A DNA stretch of 64,000 bases from Pseudomonas sp. LFM046 (GCF_000949385.2 NZ_JYKO02000001.1:4855502-4919501); one strand, 5' to 3'; counted from the first letter of the stretch, positions 18,142-28,875 are shown. The notes: generated by a model not told the origin, from the sequence alone. Made by a program: numbers and translations.

Positions 18142-18657
18142 TCAGAAAGACAGGCGATAGTGCAGGGTGTATGCCTCGACCCCGTCATTGGGCTGCTCGA
18201 GGCCGGCGTTGGAATAGTGGGTAGCGCGCAGGCCCAGTTCCTGGCCGCTGAAGCGCAGCCCCACGCCCAGACGGTCTTCGAACTGGAAGGACGAACCCAG
18301 GTCGTTGTCCTCCAGTTCGGTGTTCTCGAAGAAGGCCACGCCGATACCGGCCTCGACATAGGGCTTCACGGTTTCGCCGGAGAACTCGTAGATGAACACG
18401 GGGGAGAAGGAAAGGCTGTGGTTGCTGGACGCCTCGTCACCCTCCCAGTAGGTATAGGCGCCGTCCCAGTAACCGGTCAGACGGCCAACGTCGCTCTGGA
18501 ACCAGCTGCTGGAGAAATCGAACTGAGCGCCCAGGCGATACACCATGGTGGACTCGCCCGTCTGACCGATATCGAGCGAAACGCCCGCAGCTTGAGCGGA
18601 AATGACCTGGCCCACGGAAAATGCTGCGGCTGCGGCCCAGCAAAGGAACTTCTTCAT
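18142..18657 (-). CDS. pagL: Lipid A 3-O-deacylase PagL
   Basis: This encodes 171 aa with a clear signal peptide (to about AQAAG at residue 25). Outer-membrane beta-barrel strands end in the aromatic C terminus YRLSF. PagL removes the 3-O acyl chain of lipid A. The catalytic set His147, Ser149 and Glu161 (HYS, then VEAY) has the spacing known from P. aeruginosa PagL. The gene is monocistronic between phr and murI. In other species it is tied to envelope-stress control; nothing in the short upstream region (18658-18760) shows how it is regulated here. Confidence 0.93.
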   Translation of the reverse strand: MKKFLCWAAAAAFSVGQVISAQAAGVSLDIGQTGESTMVYRLGAQFDFSSSWFQSDVGRLTGYWDGAYTYWEGDEASSNHSLSFSPVFIYEFSGETVKPYVEAGIGVAFFENTELEDNDLGSSFQFEDRLGVGLRFSGQELGLRATHYSNAGLEQPNDGVEAYTLHYRLSF

Positions 18658-18760
18658 AAAAACAGTCCTTATTCTGACGTGCTGACAGATTTTTTTAATA
18701 CCTGACCGCGATTATAGATAGCTTTTTAGTCCGAGCAGGAAGTTGCCTGAGAGATTTCCC

Positions 18761-19555
18761 TCAGGCCGGCAATTTATCGACCTGGGCAGGTTCGCCCCAG
18801 AGGACAGGCAGGACTTCCTGCATCGCCGCCGGGTTCCCGCTGGACCAGAAACGGCAGGGCTCGGCACTCCCTTCGGCGAGCAGGCCATGGGAATCCAGCA
18901 GGCGTTGCACCTGACGGGCCACAGCGGCGCCGGTGTCGATCAGGCTGACCGAGTCCGGCACCATCTGGTGCAGCAGTGGGCGCAGGAAGGGGTAATGGGT
19001 GCAGCCGAGGATCAGGGTGTCGCACCCCTCGGCCAACAGCGGATCGACGTAGCCAGCCAGCAGTTCGCGGGTGTCCGGCCCCATCAGGTCGCCGGCTTCG
19101 ATGCGCTCCACCAGACCCGGGCAGGGCTGGGTGACCACCCTCACATCGGCGGCAAAGCGGTCCAGCAGCGCGGCGAATTTGGCACTCTTCAGGGTTCCCG
19201 TGGTCGCCAGGACTCCCACCACGCCACTGCGGGTGGCGGCGGCGGCCGGCTTTACGGCCGGTTCCATGCCGACGATGGGGAGTTGTGGATAACGTTCGCG
19301 CAGGTCAGCGACAGCAGCCACGGTGGCGGTGTTGCAGGCCAGCACCAGAGCCTTGGCACCCTGGTCGAGGAGGAATTCGGCGATGTGGTGGCTGCGCTCA
19401 CGGATGAAGTCGGCGCTCTTTTCGCCGTAAGGCACGTGGCCGCTGTCAGCGACGTAGAGAAGCGACTCACTGGGCAGCAGCCCGCGAATCTCCCGCAGCA
19501 CCGAAAGGCCGCCAACCCCCGAGTCGAAGACCCCGACCGTAGCCGACTCAGGCAT
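18761..19555 (-). CDS. murI: Glutamate racemase
   Basis: This encodes 264 aa. It makes D-glutamate for peptidoglycan. Both catalytic Cys motifs are present: LVLACNTAT (Cys74) and LGCTHYPF (Cys185, His187), with the N-terminal [11 protein letters not shown]. The ATG at 19553-19555 was chosen because the product then begins [16 protein letters not shown]. The longer frame adds an unrelated peptide that lies inside moeB. It overlaps the end of moeB by 8 bases and is the last gene of the hemA-prfA-prmC-moeB-murI operon. Confidence 0.95.
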   Translation of the reverse strand: MPESATVGVFDSGVGGLSVLREIRGLLPSESLLYVADSGHVPYGEKSADFIRERSHHIAEFLLDQGAKALVLACNTATVAAVADLRERYPQLPIVGMEPAVKPAAAATRSGVVGVLATTGTLKSAKFAALLDRFAADVRVVTQPCPGLVERIEAGDLMGPDTRELLAGYVDPLLAEGCDTLILGCTHYPFLRPLLHQMVPDSVSLIDTGAAVARQVQRLLDSHGLLAEGSAEPCRFWSSGNPAAMQEVLPVLWGEPAQVDKLPA

Positions 19556-20309
19556 GCCTTGCCCCACAGACTTCGCAGGCCGGGTCGCGCTTGACGCGCA
19601 GTTCACGGAAGCGGCTGCCCAAGGCATCGACCAGCAGCAGGCGGCCCACCATGGGCTCACCGAAACCGGCCAGCAGCTTGAGGGCCTCCAGGGCCTGCAG
19701 GCTGCCCACCAAGCCCACGAGCGGGCCCACCACGCCGGCTTCGCTGCAGGTCAGTTCGGCTTCGCTGCCGTGGCCATAGAGGCAGTGGTAGCACGGGCTG
19801 TCGTCGCGGCGCGGATCGAAGACCGAAAGCTGGCCTTCGAGGCGGATGGCGGCGCCGGATACCAGCGGCTTGCCGGCAGCCACGCAGGCGGCATTGACCG
19901 CCTCGCGGGTGCTGAAGTTGTCGGTGCAGTCCAGCACCAGGTCCACCGCTGCCACGGCGGCGGCCAGGGAGTCCTCGTCCAGCGCGCGGGAATGGGGTAC
20001 CAGGCGCACTTCAGGATTCAGCGCCGCGAGGCGGGCCATGGCCGAGTCGACCTTGCTCCGGCCCACGCTCTGGCTGTCATGCACGATCTGCCGCTGCAGG
20101 TTGGTCAGGTCGACCTGGTCGAAGTCCGCCAGGTGCAGCTCGCCGACACCGGCGGCGGCCAGATAGAGGGAAACAGGCGAGCCCAGGCCGCCGAGCCCCA
20201 CGATCAGGGCGCGGGCCTGCTTCAGGCGCAGCTGACCGTCCACATCGATCTGCGGCAGGAGGATCTGCCGGCTGTAGCGGAGGAGTTCCTGGTCGCTCAG
20301 CATGGCCAT
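19548..20309 (-). CDS. moeB: Molybdopterin-synthase adenylyltransferase-type E1-like enzyme
   Basis: This encodes a 253-aa ThiF/MoeB/HesA protein. It adenylates the C-terminal Gly-Gly of a ubiquitin-like sulfur carrier such as MoaD. The nucleotide fold [20 protein letters not shown], the [13 protein letters not shown] strand and two zinc pairs (CYHC and CEVC) are all present. MoeB and ThiF cannot be fully separated by eye; position and length favour the moeB assignment used in Pseudomonas. There are two possible starts, 20309 and 20303; both overlap the prmC end and indicate translational coupling. Confidence 0.88.
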   Translation of the reverse strand: MAMLSDQELLRYSRQILLPQIDVDGQLRLKQARALIVGLGGLGSPVSLYLAAAGVGELHLADFDQVDLTNLQRQIVHDSQSVGRSKVDSAMARLAALNPEVRLVPHSRALDEDSLAAAVAAVDLVLDCTDNFSTREAVNAACVAAGKPLVSGAAIRLEGQLSVFDPRRDDSPCYHCLYGHGSEAELTCSEAGVVGPLVGLVGSLQALEALKLLAGFGEPMVGRLLLVDALGSRFRELRVKRDPACEVCGARHA

Positions 20310-21127
20310 TGTCCAAGGGAGATACGTTCATGGCCGCCCAGGTCGCGGCGGCTTTCCACCTGGGAGAATCCCTGGTGGGCCAGCAGATCGCGGACTGCCA
20401 CGGCCTGGTCGTAACCGTGTTCCAGCAGCAGCCAGCCGCCAGGCAGCAGGTGACGGGGCGCGTCCTTGATGATCTGGCGAATGTCGTCCAGGCCATCAGC
20501 GCCGGCCACCAGGGCGCTGGCGGGCTCAAAGCGCACATCGCCCTCGGCCAGGTGCGGGTCCTTGGCAGCGATGTAGGGCGGATTACTGACGATCAGGGCG
20601 AAACGCTGGTCGCCCAGGGCAGAGAACCAGTGGCTCTCGATGAAGCAGGCGTTGTTCAGTTTCAGCCGCGCACGGTTGCGCTCGGCCAACTGCACGGCGG
20701 CGGAAACGCGGTCCACGCCCGTGACCTTCCAGCCCAGGCGCTCACAGGCCAGGGCCAGTGCGATGGCGCCAGTGCCGGTGCCCAGGTCGAGCACGTCGGC
20801 AGGGTTCGCCGGCAGCAGGGCCAGTGCGGTTTCCACCAGCAGTTCGGTATCCGGGCGCGGGATCAGGGTATCCGGCGCCACTTCCAGGTCCAGGCTCCAG
20901 AAGCCCTGGTGCCCGAGGATGTAGGCCACCGGCTCACCGCCGCGGCGGCGCTCCAGGTAGATGGCGTAACGCTCGGCCACTTCGCTGGAAACCACCCGCT
21001 CCGGCCAGGTGTGGAGGAAGCTGCGCGGCTTGCCGAGGGCGGCGGCCAGCAGCAGTTCGGCATCCAGGCGCGGGGTGGGCGAGTCCGGCAGGCGGGCTTC
21101 GCCGAGAAGGCTGGCAATGATGGTCAC
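20297..21127 (-). CDS. prmC: Release-factor glutamine N5-methyltransferase
   Basis: This encodes 276 aa. PrmC methylates the Gln of the GGQ motif in release factors RF1 and RF2, using S-adenosylmethionine. The SAM motif VLDLGTGTGAIALAL and the catalytic NPPY (VSNPPYIAAKD) are intact. An N-terminal helical domain binds the release factor. The start is GTG (21125-21127), one base after the prfA stop, with GGGAGA six bases upstream. The substrate gene prfA is directly upstream in the same operon. Confidence 0.95.
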   Translation of the reverse strand: MTIIASLLGEARLPDSPTPRLDAELLLAAALGKPRSFLHTWPERVVSSEVAERYAIYLERRRGGEPVAYILGHQGFWSLDLEVAPDTLIPRPDTELLVETALALLPANPADVLDLGTGTGAIALALACERLGWKVTGVDRVSAAVQLAERNRARLKLNNACFIESHWFSALGDQRFALIVSNPPYIAAKDPHLAEGDVRFEPASALVAGADGLDDIRQIIKDAPRHLLPGGWLLLEHGYDQAVAVRDLLAHQGFSQVESRRDLGGHERISLGQWPC

Positions 21128-21128
21128 G

Positions 21129-22211
21129 TCAGTCTCCCAGCGCCGCCAGCTGATCAGCCTGGTATTCGGCGAGCAGCGGCTCGATCACCGCTTCCACGCT
21201 GCCGGCCATGACATCGTCCAGTGCGTAGAGGGTGAGGTTGATGCGGTGATCGGTGACCCGGCCCTGGGGATAGTTGTAGGTGCGGATACGCTCGGAGCGG
21301 TCGCCGGACCCCACCAGCAGGCGGCGGGTATCGGACATTTCCTTGTGGGCGGCCGCTTCCTGCTGGTCGTTCAGCTTGGCCGCCAGCCAGGCCATGGCCT
21401 TGGCGCGGTTCTTGTGCTGGGAACGTTCTTCCTGGCACTCGACGACGATGCCCGACGGGATGTGGGTGATACGCACCGCCGAGTCGGTCTTGTTCACGTG
21501 CTGACCACCGGCACCGGAGGCGCGGTAGGTGTCCACGCGCAGGTCGGCTGTGTTGATTTCGATGGCGGCCTGCTCGTCCGGCTCAGGCAACACGGCAACG
21601 GTGCAGGCGGACGTGTGAATGCGGCCTTGGGATTCGGTTTCCGGTACCCGCTGCACGCGGTGCGCGCCGGACTCGAACTTGAGCTTGGCGTATACGTTGT
21701 CGCCTTCGACCCGGGCGATCACCTCCTTGTAGCCGCCGTGCTCACCCTCGCTCTCGGAGAGGATTTCAACGCGCCAGCCCTGGCGCTCGGCGTAGCGGGA
21801 ATACATGCGGAACAGGTCGCCGGAGAAGATCGCCGCCTCGTCACCGCCGGTGCCGGCGCGGATTTCGAGGAAGACGTTACGGCCGTCGTTGGGGTCCTTG
21901 GGCAGCAGCATGCGCTGCAGGCGGTCTTCCAGCTCCACCAGTTGCTCGCGGGCCTGGGCCACTTCTTCTTCGGCCATCTCGCGCAGGTCCGGGTCGCTGT
22001 CCTTGAGCAGCGCCTGGGCGCCTTCGAGGTCGTCCTGAACCTTGCGGAATTCGCGGAAAGCCAGGATTACCGGCTCGACTTCGGCGAACTCCTTGGAATA
22101 GGCGCGGAACTTGCCTTGGTCACTGATGACTTCGGCATCGCCAAGCAGGGCGGTGAGCTCCTCGTAGCGGTTCTGAAGGAGGTCGAGCTTGTTCAGCAGG
22201 GAAGCTTTCAT
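21129..22211 (-). CDS. prfA: Peptide chain release factor 1
   Basis: This encodes 360 aa. RF1 reads UAA and UAG and releases the finished peptide. The recognition tripeptide region is [18 protein letters not shown], where the second position is Glu rather than the Ala seen in E. coli PAT. The catalytic loop is [13 protein letters not shown]. Its ATG overlaps the hemA stop by 4 bases (ATGA). In the operon it is followed at once by prmC, which modifies it. Confidence 0.97.
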   Translation of the reverse strand: MKASLLNKLDLLQNRYEELTALLGDAEVISDQGKFRAYSKEFAEVEPVILAFREFRKVQDDLEGAQALLKDSDPDLREMAEEEVAQAREQLVELEDRLQRMLLPKDPNDGRNVFLEIRAGTGGDEAAIFSGDLFRMYSRYAERQGWRVEILSESEGEHGGYKEVIARVEGDNVYAKLKFESGAHRVQRVPETESQGRIHTSACTVAVLPEPDEQAAIEINTADLRVDTYRASGAGGQHVNKTDSAVRITHIPSGIVVECQEERSQHKNRAKAMAWLAAKLNDQQEAAAHKEMSDTRRLLVGSGDRSERIRTYNYPQGRVTDHRINLTLYALDDVMAGSVEAVIEPLLAEYQADQLAALGD

Positions 22212-23482
22212 TGCGAACTTTTATCCGAGCCCTCGTCGAGGGCAAAGAGCTCCTGGGCCACGGCCAGCGCATCGAAGCGACCGTCGGCGGAGAGTTTCTT
22301 CAGCTGCACGCTGGGGGCGTGCAGCAGCTTGTTGGTCAGGCCACGGGCCAGCTGCGCCATCACCTCTTCAGCGGCGGCGCCGTTCTGCAGCAGGCGCTGG
22401 GCTTTCGCCAGCTCGTCATCACGCAGACGCTCGGCCTGCTGGCGGTAGGCACGCAGTACGTCGACCGCTGCCAGTTCACGCAGGCGCTGCATGAAGTCGG
22501 TGACGCCGGCGCCCACCAGCTCCTCGGCGGCCAGGGCCGCGCCCTGGCGGTTCTTGAGGTTCTCCGCAACCACCTCGTGCAGGTCGTCCACGGTATAGAG
22601 GTAGACATCGTCCAGCTCGCCCACTTCGGGCTCGATGTCGCGGGGGACGGCGATGTCCACCATGAAGATCGGCTTGTGCCGGCGCTGCTTCAGCGCCCGC
22701 TCCACCGCGCCCTTGCCGAGGATGGGCAGCTGGCTGGCGGTGGAACTGATGACGATGTCGCTGTGCACCAGTTCCTGGGGCATGTCGGCCAGGAGCACGG
22801 CGTGGGCGCCGAACTCCTCGGCCAGGACGCTGGCGCGCTCCAGGGTGCGGTTGGCGACCACGATGCGCTTCACGCCCTGCTCGTGCAGGTGGCGGGCGAC
22901 CAGGGTGATGGTTTCGCCAGCGCCGATCAGCAGTGCCTGGCTGCGGTGCAGGTCGGAGAAGATCTGCTTGGCCAGGCTGACGGCGGCGAACGCCACGGAA
23001 ACCGGGTTCTCACCGATGGCGGTGTCGGTGCGTACCGTCTTGGCGGTGCTGAAGGTGGCCTGGAACAGGCGACCGAGCAGCGGGCCGACGGTGCCGGCCT
23101 CACGCGCCACGGCGTAGGCGGACTTCATCTGGCCGAGGATCTGCGGTTCGCCGAGGACCATGGAGTCCAGCCCGGACGCAACACGCATCATATGACGCAC
23201 GGCTTCGTCGTCCTGATGCACATAGGCACAGGCACGCAGCTCTTCCAGGCTAAGGTTGTGGTATCCGGCCAGCCAGGCGAGCACCTCATCGATGCTGGGG
23301 TGATCCTGCTCCAGATAGAGCTCGCTGCGGTTGCAGGTGGAGAGGATGGCCGCCTCGCGGCTGGGCGTGATGCGACACAACTGCTGCAGGGCCTCCACCA
23401 ACTGCTCGGGGGTGAAAGCCACGCGTTCGCGGACGTCCACCGAGGCGGTCTTGTGGTTGATACCAAGAGCAATGAAGGCCAT
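22208..23482 (-). CDS. hemA: Glutamyl-tRNA reductase
   Basis: This encodes 424 aa. It reduces glutamyl-tRNA(Glu) to glutamate-1-semialdehyde, the first committed step of tetrapyrrole synthesis. The catalytic Cys50 lies in [15 protein letters not shown]. The NADPH domain has [16 protein letters not shown], and a C-terminal helical dimerisation domain follows. It is the first gene of a five-gene operon reading leftwards and faces the TPR lipoprotein gene across 186 bases of divergent promoter DNA. Together with hemH at 11.4 kb, both ends of the haem pathway lie in this window. Confidence 0.97.
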   Translation of the reverse strand: MAFIALGINHKTASVDVRERVAFTPEQLVEALQQLCRITPSREAAILSTCNRSELYLEQDHPSIDEVLAWLAGYHNLSLEELRACAYVHQDDEAVRHMMRVASGLDSMVLGEPQILGQMKSAYAVAREAGTVGPLLGRLFQATFSTAKTVRTDTAIGENPVSVAFAAVSLAKQIFSDLHRSQALLIGAGETITLVARHLHEQGVKRIVVANRTLERASVLAEEFGAHAVLLADMPQELVHSDIVISSTASQLPILGKGAVERALKQRRHKPIFMVDIAVPRDIEPEVGELDDVYLYTVDDLHEVVAENLKNRQGAALAAEELVGAGVTDFMQRLRELAAVDVLRAYRQQAERLRDDELAKAQRLLQNGAAAEEVMAQLARGLTNKLLHAPSVQLKKLSADGRFDALAVAQELFALDEGSDKSSQ

Positions 23483-23668
23483 GCAGGGTCGCTAACTGAA
23501 ACGGGAGGGCGCGCAATTGTCCTACTTCACCCGAACGACGACAACCACTGCCGATAATTGTCGCCTTGAACAGGTTTTTGCCCGCCGCGGGTTGGGGCGC
23601 GCCCCATGTGCTTGCCTGGCGGCTTGTGTCATGATGAGCCACTCGCTGGTTAGACGCCTTCCGCCTCT

Positions 23669-25399
23669 ATGAATAGATCCCTCGCGTTGCTGGCCGCCCT
23701 GCTGTTCCTCGGCGGCTGCCAGAGTTTGACCCACAAGTCCCCGGACGGCACACCCCCGGTCGAGGGAGGCACCCAGGCCCCAACGCCGGCCAAGCCCGAG
23801 GTCTATGGCTCGTTCAGCAGCGAAACCCTCTACGCCCTGCTCGCCGCCGAACTGGCGGGCCAGCGCAACCGCTTCGACATCGCCCTTGGCAACTACGTCC
23901 AGCAGGCCAACGCTACCCAGGACCCGGCCGTGGCGGAGCGTGCGTTCCGCATCGCCGAGTACCTGGGCGCCGAGCAGGCCGCGCTGGATACCGCGATGAT
24001 CTGGGCCAAGAACGCCCCGGACAACCTCGACGCCCAGCGCGCCGCCGCCATCCAACTGGCCCGTGCCGGCCGCTATGACGAAGCCATGGCTTATATGGAG
24101 AAAGTGCTCCAGGGCCAGGGCGACACCCATTTCGACTTCCTCGCCCTCTCCGCCGCAGAAACCGACGCCGACACCCGCGCCGGCCTGCTCCAGAGCTTCG
24201 ACCGCCTGCTCGCCAAGCACCCCGACAACGGCCAACTGGTGTTCGGCAAGGCCGTACTGCTGCAACAGGATGGCCGTACCGAGGAAGCACTCACGCTGCT
24301 GGAAGGCCTGCCTTCCGATAACAAGGAAATCGCCCCGATCCTGCTTCGCGCCCGCCTGCTGCAAAGCCAGAAACGCGGCGACGAGGCCCTGCCCCTGCTG
24401 CAAAAGGCCATCAAGCAGCACCCGGACGACAAGCGTCTGCGCCTGACCTACGCCCGCATGCTCGTGGAGCAGGGTCGCCTGGACGAAGCCAAGTCCGAGT
24501 TCTCCGGCCTGGTGCAGCAGTTCCCCGATGACGACGACCTGCGCTACTCCCTGGCCCTGGTCTGCATGGAAGGCGAAGCCTGGGACGAAGCCCAGGTCTA
24601 CCTGGAAGAACTGGTGGATCGCGGCAGCCATCTCGACTCGGCCCACTTCAATCTGGGTCAGGTCTACGAGAAGCGCGGCGACAAGCAGAGCGCACTGATC
24701 GAGTACGCCCTGGTCGGTGCCGGTAACGACTACCTGCCGGCGCAGATGCGCCAGGTGGAAATCCTGCTGGAAAGCGGCCGCGCCGAAGAGGCCGAAGCGC
24801 GTCTGGCCAAGGCCCGCGAGGCCCAGCCCGATTACGCCATCCAGCTCTACCTGATCGAAGCCGAGAGCCTGGCCGAGCGCCAGCAGCCGGAACGCGCCTG
24901 GAAAGTCATCCACCAGGGCCTGCAGCAATTCCCGGACGACCTGAACCTGCTCTACACCCGCGCCATGCTGGCCGAGAAGCGTAACGACCTGGCCCAACTG
25001 GAGAAGGACCTGCGCTTCATCATCGAGCGCGAGCCGGAAAACGCCATGGCGCTGAATGCCCTCGGCTACACGCTGGCCGACCGCACCACGCGCTACGACG
25101 AAGCCAAGAAGCTGGTAGAGCAAGCCCACAAGCTCAACCCGGACGACCCCGCCATCCTCGACAGCCTCGGCTGGGTGAATTACCGCATGGGCAACCTGGA
25201 CGAGGCCGAGCGCCTGCTGCGCCTGGCCCTGCAGGAGTTCCCCGACCACGAAGTGGCCGCCCACCTGGGCGAGGTGCTCTGGGCCCGTGGCAAACAGGTC
25301 GAAGCCCGGAAAGTGTGGTCCGATGCCCTGCAGAAACAACCCGACAGCAGCATCCTGCGCAACACCCTGCAACGCCTGACAGGCTCGGGAACCCTCTGA
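23669..25399 (+). CDS. TPR-repeat lipoprotein (PA4667-like)
   Basis: This encodes 576 aa. The signal is lipoprotein-type (LLFLGGC, Cys17), followed by a Pro-rich linker. From about residue 50 to the end the sequence is alpha-solenoid with many tetratricopeptide units, such as AMAYMEKVLQGQGDTHFDF, LDEAKSEFSGLVQQFPDDDD and EAERLLRLALQEFPDH. The product should sit in an envelope membrane as a protein-binding scaffold. Its partners are unknown. It is 3 bases upstream of lolB, and this three-gene run (TPR, lolB, ispE) is likely one transcript. Confidence 0.85.
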   Translation: MNRSLALLAALLFLGGCQSLTHKSPDGTPPVEGGTQAPTPAKPEVYGSFSSETLYALLAAELAGQRNRFDIALGNYVQQANATQDPAVAERAFRIAEYLGAEQAALDTAMIWAKNAPDNLDAQRAAAIQLARAGRYDEAMAYMEKVLQGQGDTHFDFLALSAAETDADTRAGLLQSFDRLLAKHPDNGQLVFGKAVLLQQDGRTEEALTLLEGLPSDNKEIAPILLRARLLQSQKRGDEALPLLQKAIKQHPDDKRLRLTYARMLVEQGRLDEAKSEFSGLVQQFPDDDDLRYSLALVCMEGEAWDEAQVYLEELVDRGSHLDSAHFNLGQVYEKRGDKQSALIEYALVGAGNDYLPAQMRQVEILLESGRAEEAEARLAKAREAQPDYAIQLYLIEAESLAERQQPERAWKVIHQGLQQFPDDLNLLYTRAMLAEKRNDLAQLEKDLRFIIEREPENAMALNALGYTLADRTTRYDEAKKLVEQAHKLNPDDPAILDSLGWVNYRMGNLDEAERLLRLALQEFPDHEVAAHLGEVLWARGKQVEARKVWSDALQKQPDSSILRNTLQRLTGSGTL

Positions 25400-25402
25400 T
25401 CC

Positions 25403-26020
25403 ATGCGTTTACGTAATCTCCTGGCCGCCGGTGCGCTTGTCCTGCTCACCGGCTGTGCCGCCCTGGCCCCCCACGAAACCCTCGAAGGCCAGGGCGACGA
25501 AGCCACCTGGAATGCCCACAAGGCCCAGGTCACTGCACTCGATGGCTGGCAGATCAGCGGCAAAGTCGGCATCCGCGCCCCCAAAGACTCCGGCAGCGGC
25601 ACCCTGTTCTGGCTACAACGCCAGGACTACTACGACATCCGCCTCTCCGGCCCCCTGGGCCGTGGCGCCGCACGCCTGACTGGCCGCCCGGGCAAGATCG
25701 AACTGGAAGTGGCCAATCAGGGCCGCTATCAGGCCGAGTCCCCCGAAGCCCTGCTGGAAGAACAACTCGGCTGGCGCCTGCCGGTGTCCCACCTGCTCTG
25801 GTGGGTGCGCGGCCTGCCCGCCCCCGACAGCCGCAGCCGCCTGACCCTCGATGGCGCCAGCCGCCTGGCCGCCCTGGAACAGGATGGCTGGCAAGTGCAG
25901 TACCTGAGTTACGTGGAACAGAACGGCTTTGCCCTGCCCGAGCGCATCAAGCTCAGTGGCGAGAACCTTGACGTCACCCTGGTGATCAAGGACTGGCAAC
26001 CGCGTCAGCTCGGCCACTGA
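25403..26020 (+). CDS. lolB: Outer-membrane lipoprotein receptor LolB
   Basis: This encodes 205 aa. LolB is itself a lipoprotein (lipobox LLTGC, Cys18) that accepts lipoproteins from LolA and places them in the outer membrane. Family hallmarks are the [12 protein letters not shown] strand, the [21 protein letters not shown] region and the [12 protein letters not shown] loop with exposed hydrophobics. It is flanked by the TPR lipoprotein gene and, after 2 bases, by ispE. lolB next to ispE is a common gammaproteobacterial arrangement. Confidence 0.94.
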   Translation: MRLRNLLAAGALVLLTGCAALAPHETLEGQGDEATWNAHKAQVTALDGWQISGKVGIRAPKDSGSGTLFWLQRQDYYDIRLSGPLGRGAARLTGRPGKIELEVANQGRYQAESPEALLEEQLGWRLPVSHLLWWVRGLPAPDSRSRLTLDGASRLAALEQDGWQVQYLSYVEQNGFALPERIKLSGENLDVTLVIKDWQPRQLGH

Positions 26021-26022
26021 AC

Positions 26023-26874
26023 ATGCAGGACGCGCAACTCATCCTGCCGGCCCCGGCCAAGCTCAACCTCATGCTGCACATCCTCGGCCGCCGCGCCGAT
26101 GGCTATCACGAGCTGCAGACCCTTTTTCAGTTCCTCGACCATGGCGACGAACTGGGCTTTTCCCTGCGCCCGGACGGAGCAATCCACCTGCGCACCGAAG
26201 TGCCCGGCGTCCCCCATGACAGCAACCTGATCGTCCGCGCTGCCCGCAAGCTGCAGGCCGAATCCGGCTGCCGGTTGGGCGTCGACATCTGGCTGGACAA
26301 GCGACTGCCCATGGGCGGCGGCATCGGCGGCGGCAGTTCCGACGCCGCCACCACCCTCCTCGCCCTGGACCGCCTGTGGAACCTGGGCTGGAGCGAAGAT
26401 CGCCTGGCCGCCCTGGGCCTCACGCTGGGCGCAGATGTACCGGTCTTCGTGCGCGGTCGCGCGGCGTTCGCAGAGGGGGTCGGCGAGCAGCTGACGCCAG
26501 TGGAACTGCCCGAACCGTGGTTCCTCGTCGCAGTTCCGCAAGTCTTTGTCAGCACAGCAGAAGTTTTCTCCGATCCCGAGTTGACACGGAATACTCCGCC
26601 CATTAAAGTTCGCAGCCTTCTTGAGGGGGGCGGTCGAAATGACTGTCAGCCGGTGGTCGAGAAGCGTTACCCGGATGTTCGTAACGCGCTGATCTTGTTG
26701 AATAAATTCACATCAGCTAGATTGACCGGCACTGGAGCTTGTGTGTTTGGGAGCTTCCCAAACAAAGGCGATGCTGATAAAGTTCGCCGCCAACTTCCGG
26801 CCACTCTGCCAAGCTTTGTTGCCCAAGGCCGCAACATCTCCATGTTGCACCGCAAGCTTCAAGGGCTGGCTTGA
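26023..26874 (+). CDS. ispE: 4-diphosphocytidyl-2-C-methyl-D-erythritol kinase
   Basis: This encodes 283 aa. IspE phosphorylates CDP-methylerythritol in the MEP isoprenoid pathway. It is a GHMP kinase with N-terminal [23 protein letters not shown] loop [19 protein letters not shown] and C-terminal [11 protein letters not shown]. The first 500 bases have the GC3-rich codon use of the neighbours. The last 350 or so are clearly more AT-rich, although the frame is intact and the motifs are present. The tRNA-Gln pair begins 32 bases after the stop. Confidence 0.95.
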   Translation: MQDAQLILPAPAKLNLMLHILGRRADGYHELQTLFQFLDHGDELGFSLRPDGAIHLRTEVPGVPHDSNLIVRAARKLQAESGCRLGVDIWLDKRLPMGGGIGGGSSDAATTLLALDRLWNLGWSEDRLAALGLTLGADVPVFVRGRAAFAEGVGEQLTPVELPEPWFLVAVPQVFVSTAEVFSDPELTRNTPPIKVRSLLEGGGRNDCQPVVEKRYPDVRNALILLNKFTSARLTGTGACVFGSFPNKGDADKVRRQLPATLPSFVAQGRNISMLHRKLQGLA

Positions 26875-26906
26875 GAAGGAATGCAAGGCATTCGGTTGTA
26901 CGATAC

Positions 26907-26981
26907 AGGGGCGTCGCCAAGCGGTAAGGCAGCAGGTTTTGATCCTGCCATGCGTTGGTTCGAATCCAGCCGCCCCTGCCA
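26907..26981 (+). tRNA. tRNA-Gln(TTG), first copy
   Basis: 75 nt. The acceptor stem AGGGGCG pairs with CGCCCCT, and the encoded 3' end is GCCA. The anticodon loop TTTTGAT gives anticodon TTG at 26939-26941. The T arm contains GGTTCGAATCC. It is identical to the second copy. Confidence 0.97.
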
Positions 26982-27041
26982 TTAACCCCACGGGTTATGC
27001 GCACAACGAAACGAAGGTCCTGCATAGCAAGTTATACACAT

Positions 27042-27116
27042 AGGGGCGTCGCCAAGCGGTAAGGCAGCAGGTTTTGATCCTGCCATGCGTTGGTTCGAAT
27101 CCAGCCGCCCCTGCCA
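27042..27116 (+). tRNA. tRNA-Gln(TTG), second copy
   Basis: 75 nt, identical to 26907-26981, with anticodon TTG at 27074-27076 and an encoded CCA. The 60-base spacer between copies is not repeated, so this is a duplicated gene within one transcript. Confidence 0.97.
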
Positions 27117-27202
27117 TACACTTGAAAAGCTGTTCAAAAGCCCACGGCCTTTGAACGGCTTTTTGATTCATCAGGTCTACCCTCAGCCGGCAGGTACTGC
27201 GC

Positions 27203-28144
27203 GTGTCCAAGATGATGGTCTTCACGGGGAACGCCAACCCCGATCTGGCGCGTCGCGTCGTTCGTCAACTGCATATTCCCCTCGGTGATGCCTCCGTAGG
27301 CAAGTTCTCCGACGGCGAAATCAGTGCTGAAATCAATGAAAACGTCCGCGGCAAGGACGTCTTCCTGATCCAGCCGACTTGCGCACCGACCAACGATAAC
27401 CTGATGGAACTGGTCGTGATGGCTGACGCCTTCCGTCGTTCCTCGGCTTCCCGCATCACCGCGGTCATCCCCTACTTCGGCTATGCCCGCCAGGATCGCC
27501 GTCCGCGTTCCGCCCGCGTGGCCATCAGCGCCAAGGTAGTGGCTGACATGCTGACCGTCGTCGGTATCGACCGTGTACTCACCGTCGACCTGCACGCCGA
27601 CCAGATCCAGGGCTTCTTCGACATTCCGGTGGACAACATCTACGGCTCCCCGGTCCTGGTCGATGACATCGAAGACCAGCGCTTCGAAAACCTGATGATC
27701 GTTTCCCCGGACATCGGCGGCGTGGTTCGCGCCCGTGCCGTGGCCAAGTCCCTGGGCGTTGACCTTGCCATCATCGACAAGCGTCGCCCGAAGGCCAACC
27801 AGTCCGAAGTCATGCACATCATCGGCGATGTCGAAGGCCGCACCTGCGTGCTGGTCGACGACATGGTCGACACCGCTGGCACCCTGGGCCACGCAGCCAA
27901 GGCCCTGAAGGACCACGGCGCCGCCAAGGTCTACGCCTACTGCACCCACCCGGTGCTGTCCGGCCGTGCCATCGAGAACATCGAAAACTCCGTGCTGGAC
28001 GAGCTGGTGGTGACCAACACCATCCCCCTGTCCGCCGCGGCACAAGCCTGCTCGCGTATCCGTCAGCTGGATATCGCGCCGGTTGTGGCTGAAGCGGTTC
28101 GCCGCATCAGCAATGAGGAATCGATCAGCGCGATGTTCCGTTAA
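27203..28144 (+). CDS. prs: Ribose-phosphate pyrophosphokinase
   Basis: This encodes 313 aa. It makes PRPP from ribose-5-phosphate and ATP, feeding purine, pyrimidine, His, Trp and NAD synthesis, and also the salvage enzymes Hpt and Upp encoded nearby. Motifs: the signature [17 protein letters not shown] and the PRPP loop [17 protein letters not shown]. The start is GTG at 27203, giving [15 protein letters not shown] as in other Pseudomonas Prs. It follows the tRNA-Gln genes and ends at a good terminator before rplY. Confidence 0.96.
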   Translation: MSKMMVFTGNANPDLARRVVRQLHIPLGDASVGKFSDGEISAEINENVRGKDVFLIQPTCAPTNDNLMELVVMADAFRRSSASRITAVIPYFGYARQDRRPRSARVAISAKVVADMLTVVGIDRVLTVDLHADQIQGFFDIPVDNIYGSPVLVDDIEDQRFENLMIVSPDIGGVVRARAVAKSLGVDLAIIDKRRPKANQSEVMHIIGDVEGRTCVLVDDMVDTAGTLGHAAKALKDHGAAKVYAYCTHPVLSGRAIENIENSVLDELVVTNTIPLSAAAQACSRIRQLDIAPVVAEAVRRISNEESISAMFR

Positions 28145-28159
28145 GGACATCCCTGATGA

Positions 28160-28187
28160 AAGCGCCCCGCTTCGGCGGGGCTTTTTG
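28160..28187 (+). terminator. Terminator of prs
   Basis: GCCCCGC (28164-28170) pairs with GCGGGGC (28175-28181) around a TTCG loop, followed by T5. It separates prs from rplY. Confidence 0.9.
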
Positions 28188-28249
28188 CCCAACCGCCCGG
28201 ATGCTGGTCGCAAGCATTACGGGCGTTTTGGTTATTTTGGAGAACTGTA

Positions 28250-28852
28250 ATGACTGATTTTGCCCTGAACGCCTCCGTACGTTCCGACCTGGGGAAAGGT
28301 GCGAGCCGCCGCCTGCGTCGTAACGAAGCCCAAGTTCCCGCTGTTGTATACGGCGGCGAAAAGGCTCCGCAATCCGTAAGCCTGCTGGCCAAAGAACTGG
28401 CCAAGCTGCTGGAAAACGAAGCTGCCTTCAGCCACGTGATCGCTCTGAACGTTGCCGGTGCTACCGAAACCGTTCTGATCAAGGCCCTGCAGCGTCACCC
28501 GTCCAAAGGCTTCGTAGTACACGCTGACTTCCAGCGCGTAGTTGCCGGCCAGAAACTGACCGCCCACGTACCCCTGCACTTCATCAACGAAGCTACCTCC
28601 GTTGGCGTGAAGCAAGGCGGCGGCGAAGTTTCCCACACCATCGCTGAAGTCGAAGTCTCCTGCCTGCCGAAAGACCTGCCGGAGTTCATCGAAGTTGACC
28701 TGGCCAAGGTCGAAGTCGGTCAGACCCTGCACCTGTCCGACCTCAAGCTGCCGAAGGGCGTTGAGCTGGTGGCCCTGGCCCACGGCAACGACCTGGCTGT
28801 TGCCAACATCCATGCTTCCCGCGTGGTGAAGGAAGAAGGCGAAGCCGAGTAA
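28250..28852 (+). CDS. rplY: 50S ribosomal protein L25, general-stress (Ctc) type
   Basis: This encodes 200 aa, the long Ctc/TL5 form. An N-terminal 5S-rRNA-binding domain has [25 protein letters not shown]-terminal beta-rich domain starts at about residue 95 ([17 protein letters not shown]). The short E. coli L25 lacks the second domain. A ribosome site GGAG lies 8 bases before the ATG. pth follows in the same direction, as is usual. Confidence 0.95.
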   Translation: MTDFALNASVRSDLGKGASRRLRRNEAQVPAVVYGGEKAPQSVSLLAKELAKLLENEAAFSHVIALNVAGATETVLIKALQRHPSKGFVVHADFQRVVAGQKLTAHVPLHFINEATSVGVKQGGGEVSHTIAEVEVSCLPKDLPEFIEVDLAKVEVGQTLHLSDLKLPKGVELVALAHGNDLAVANIHASRVVKEEGEAE

Positions 28853-28875
28853 TTTCTTACTCTGCGTCAGCCTGA

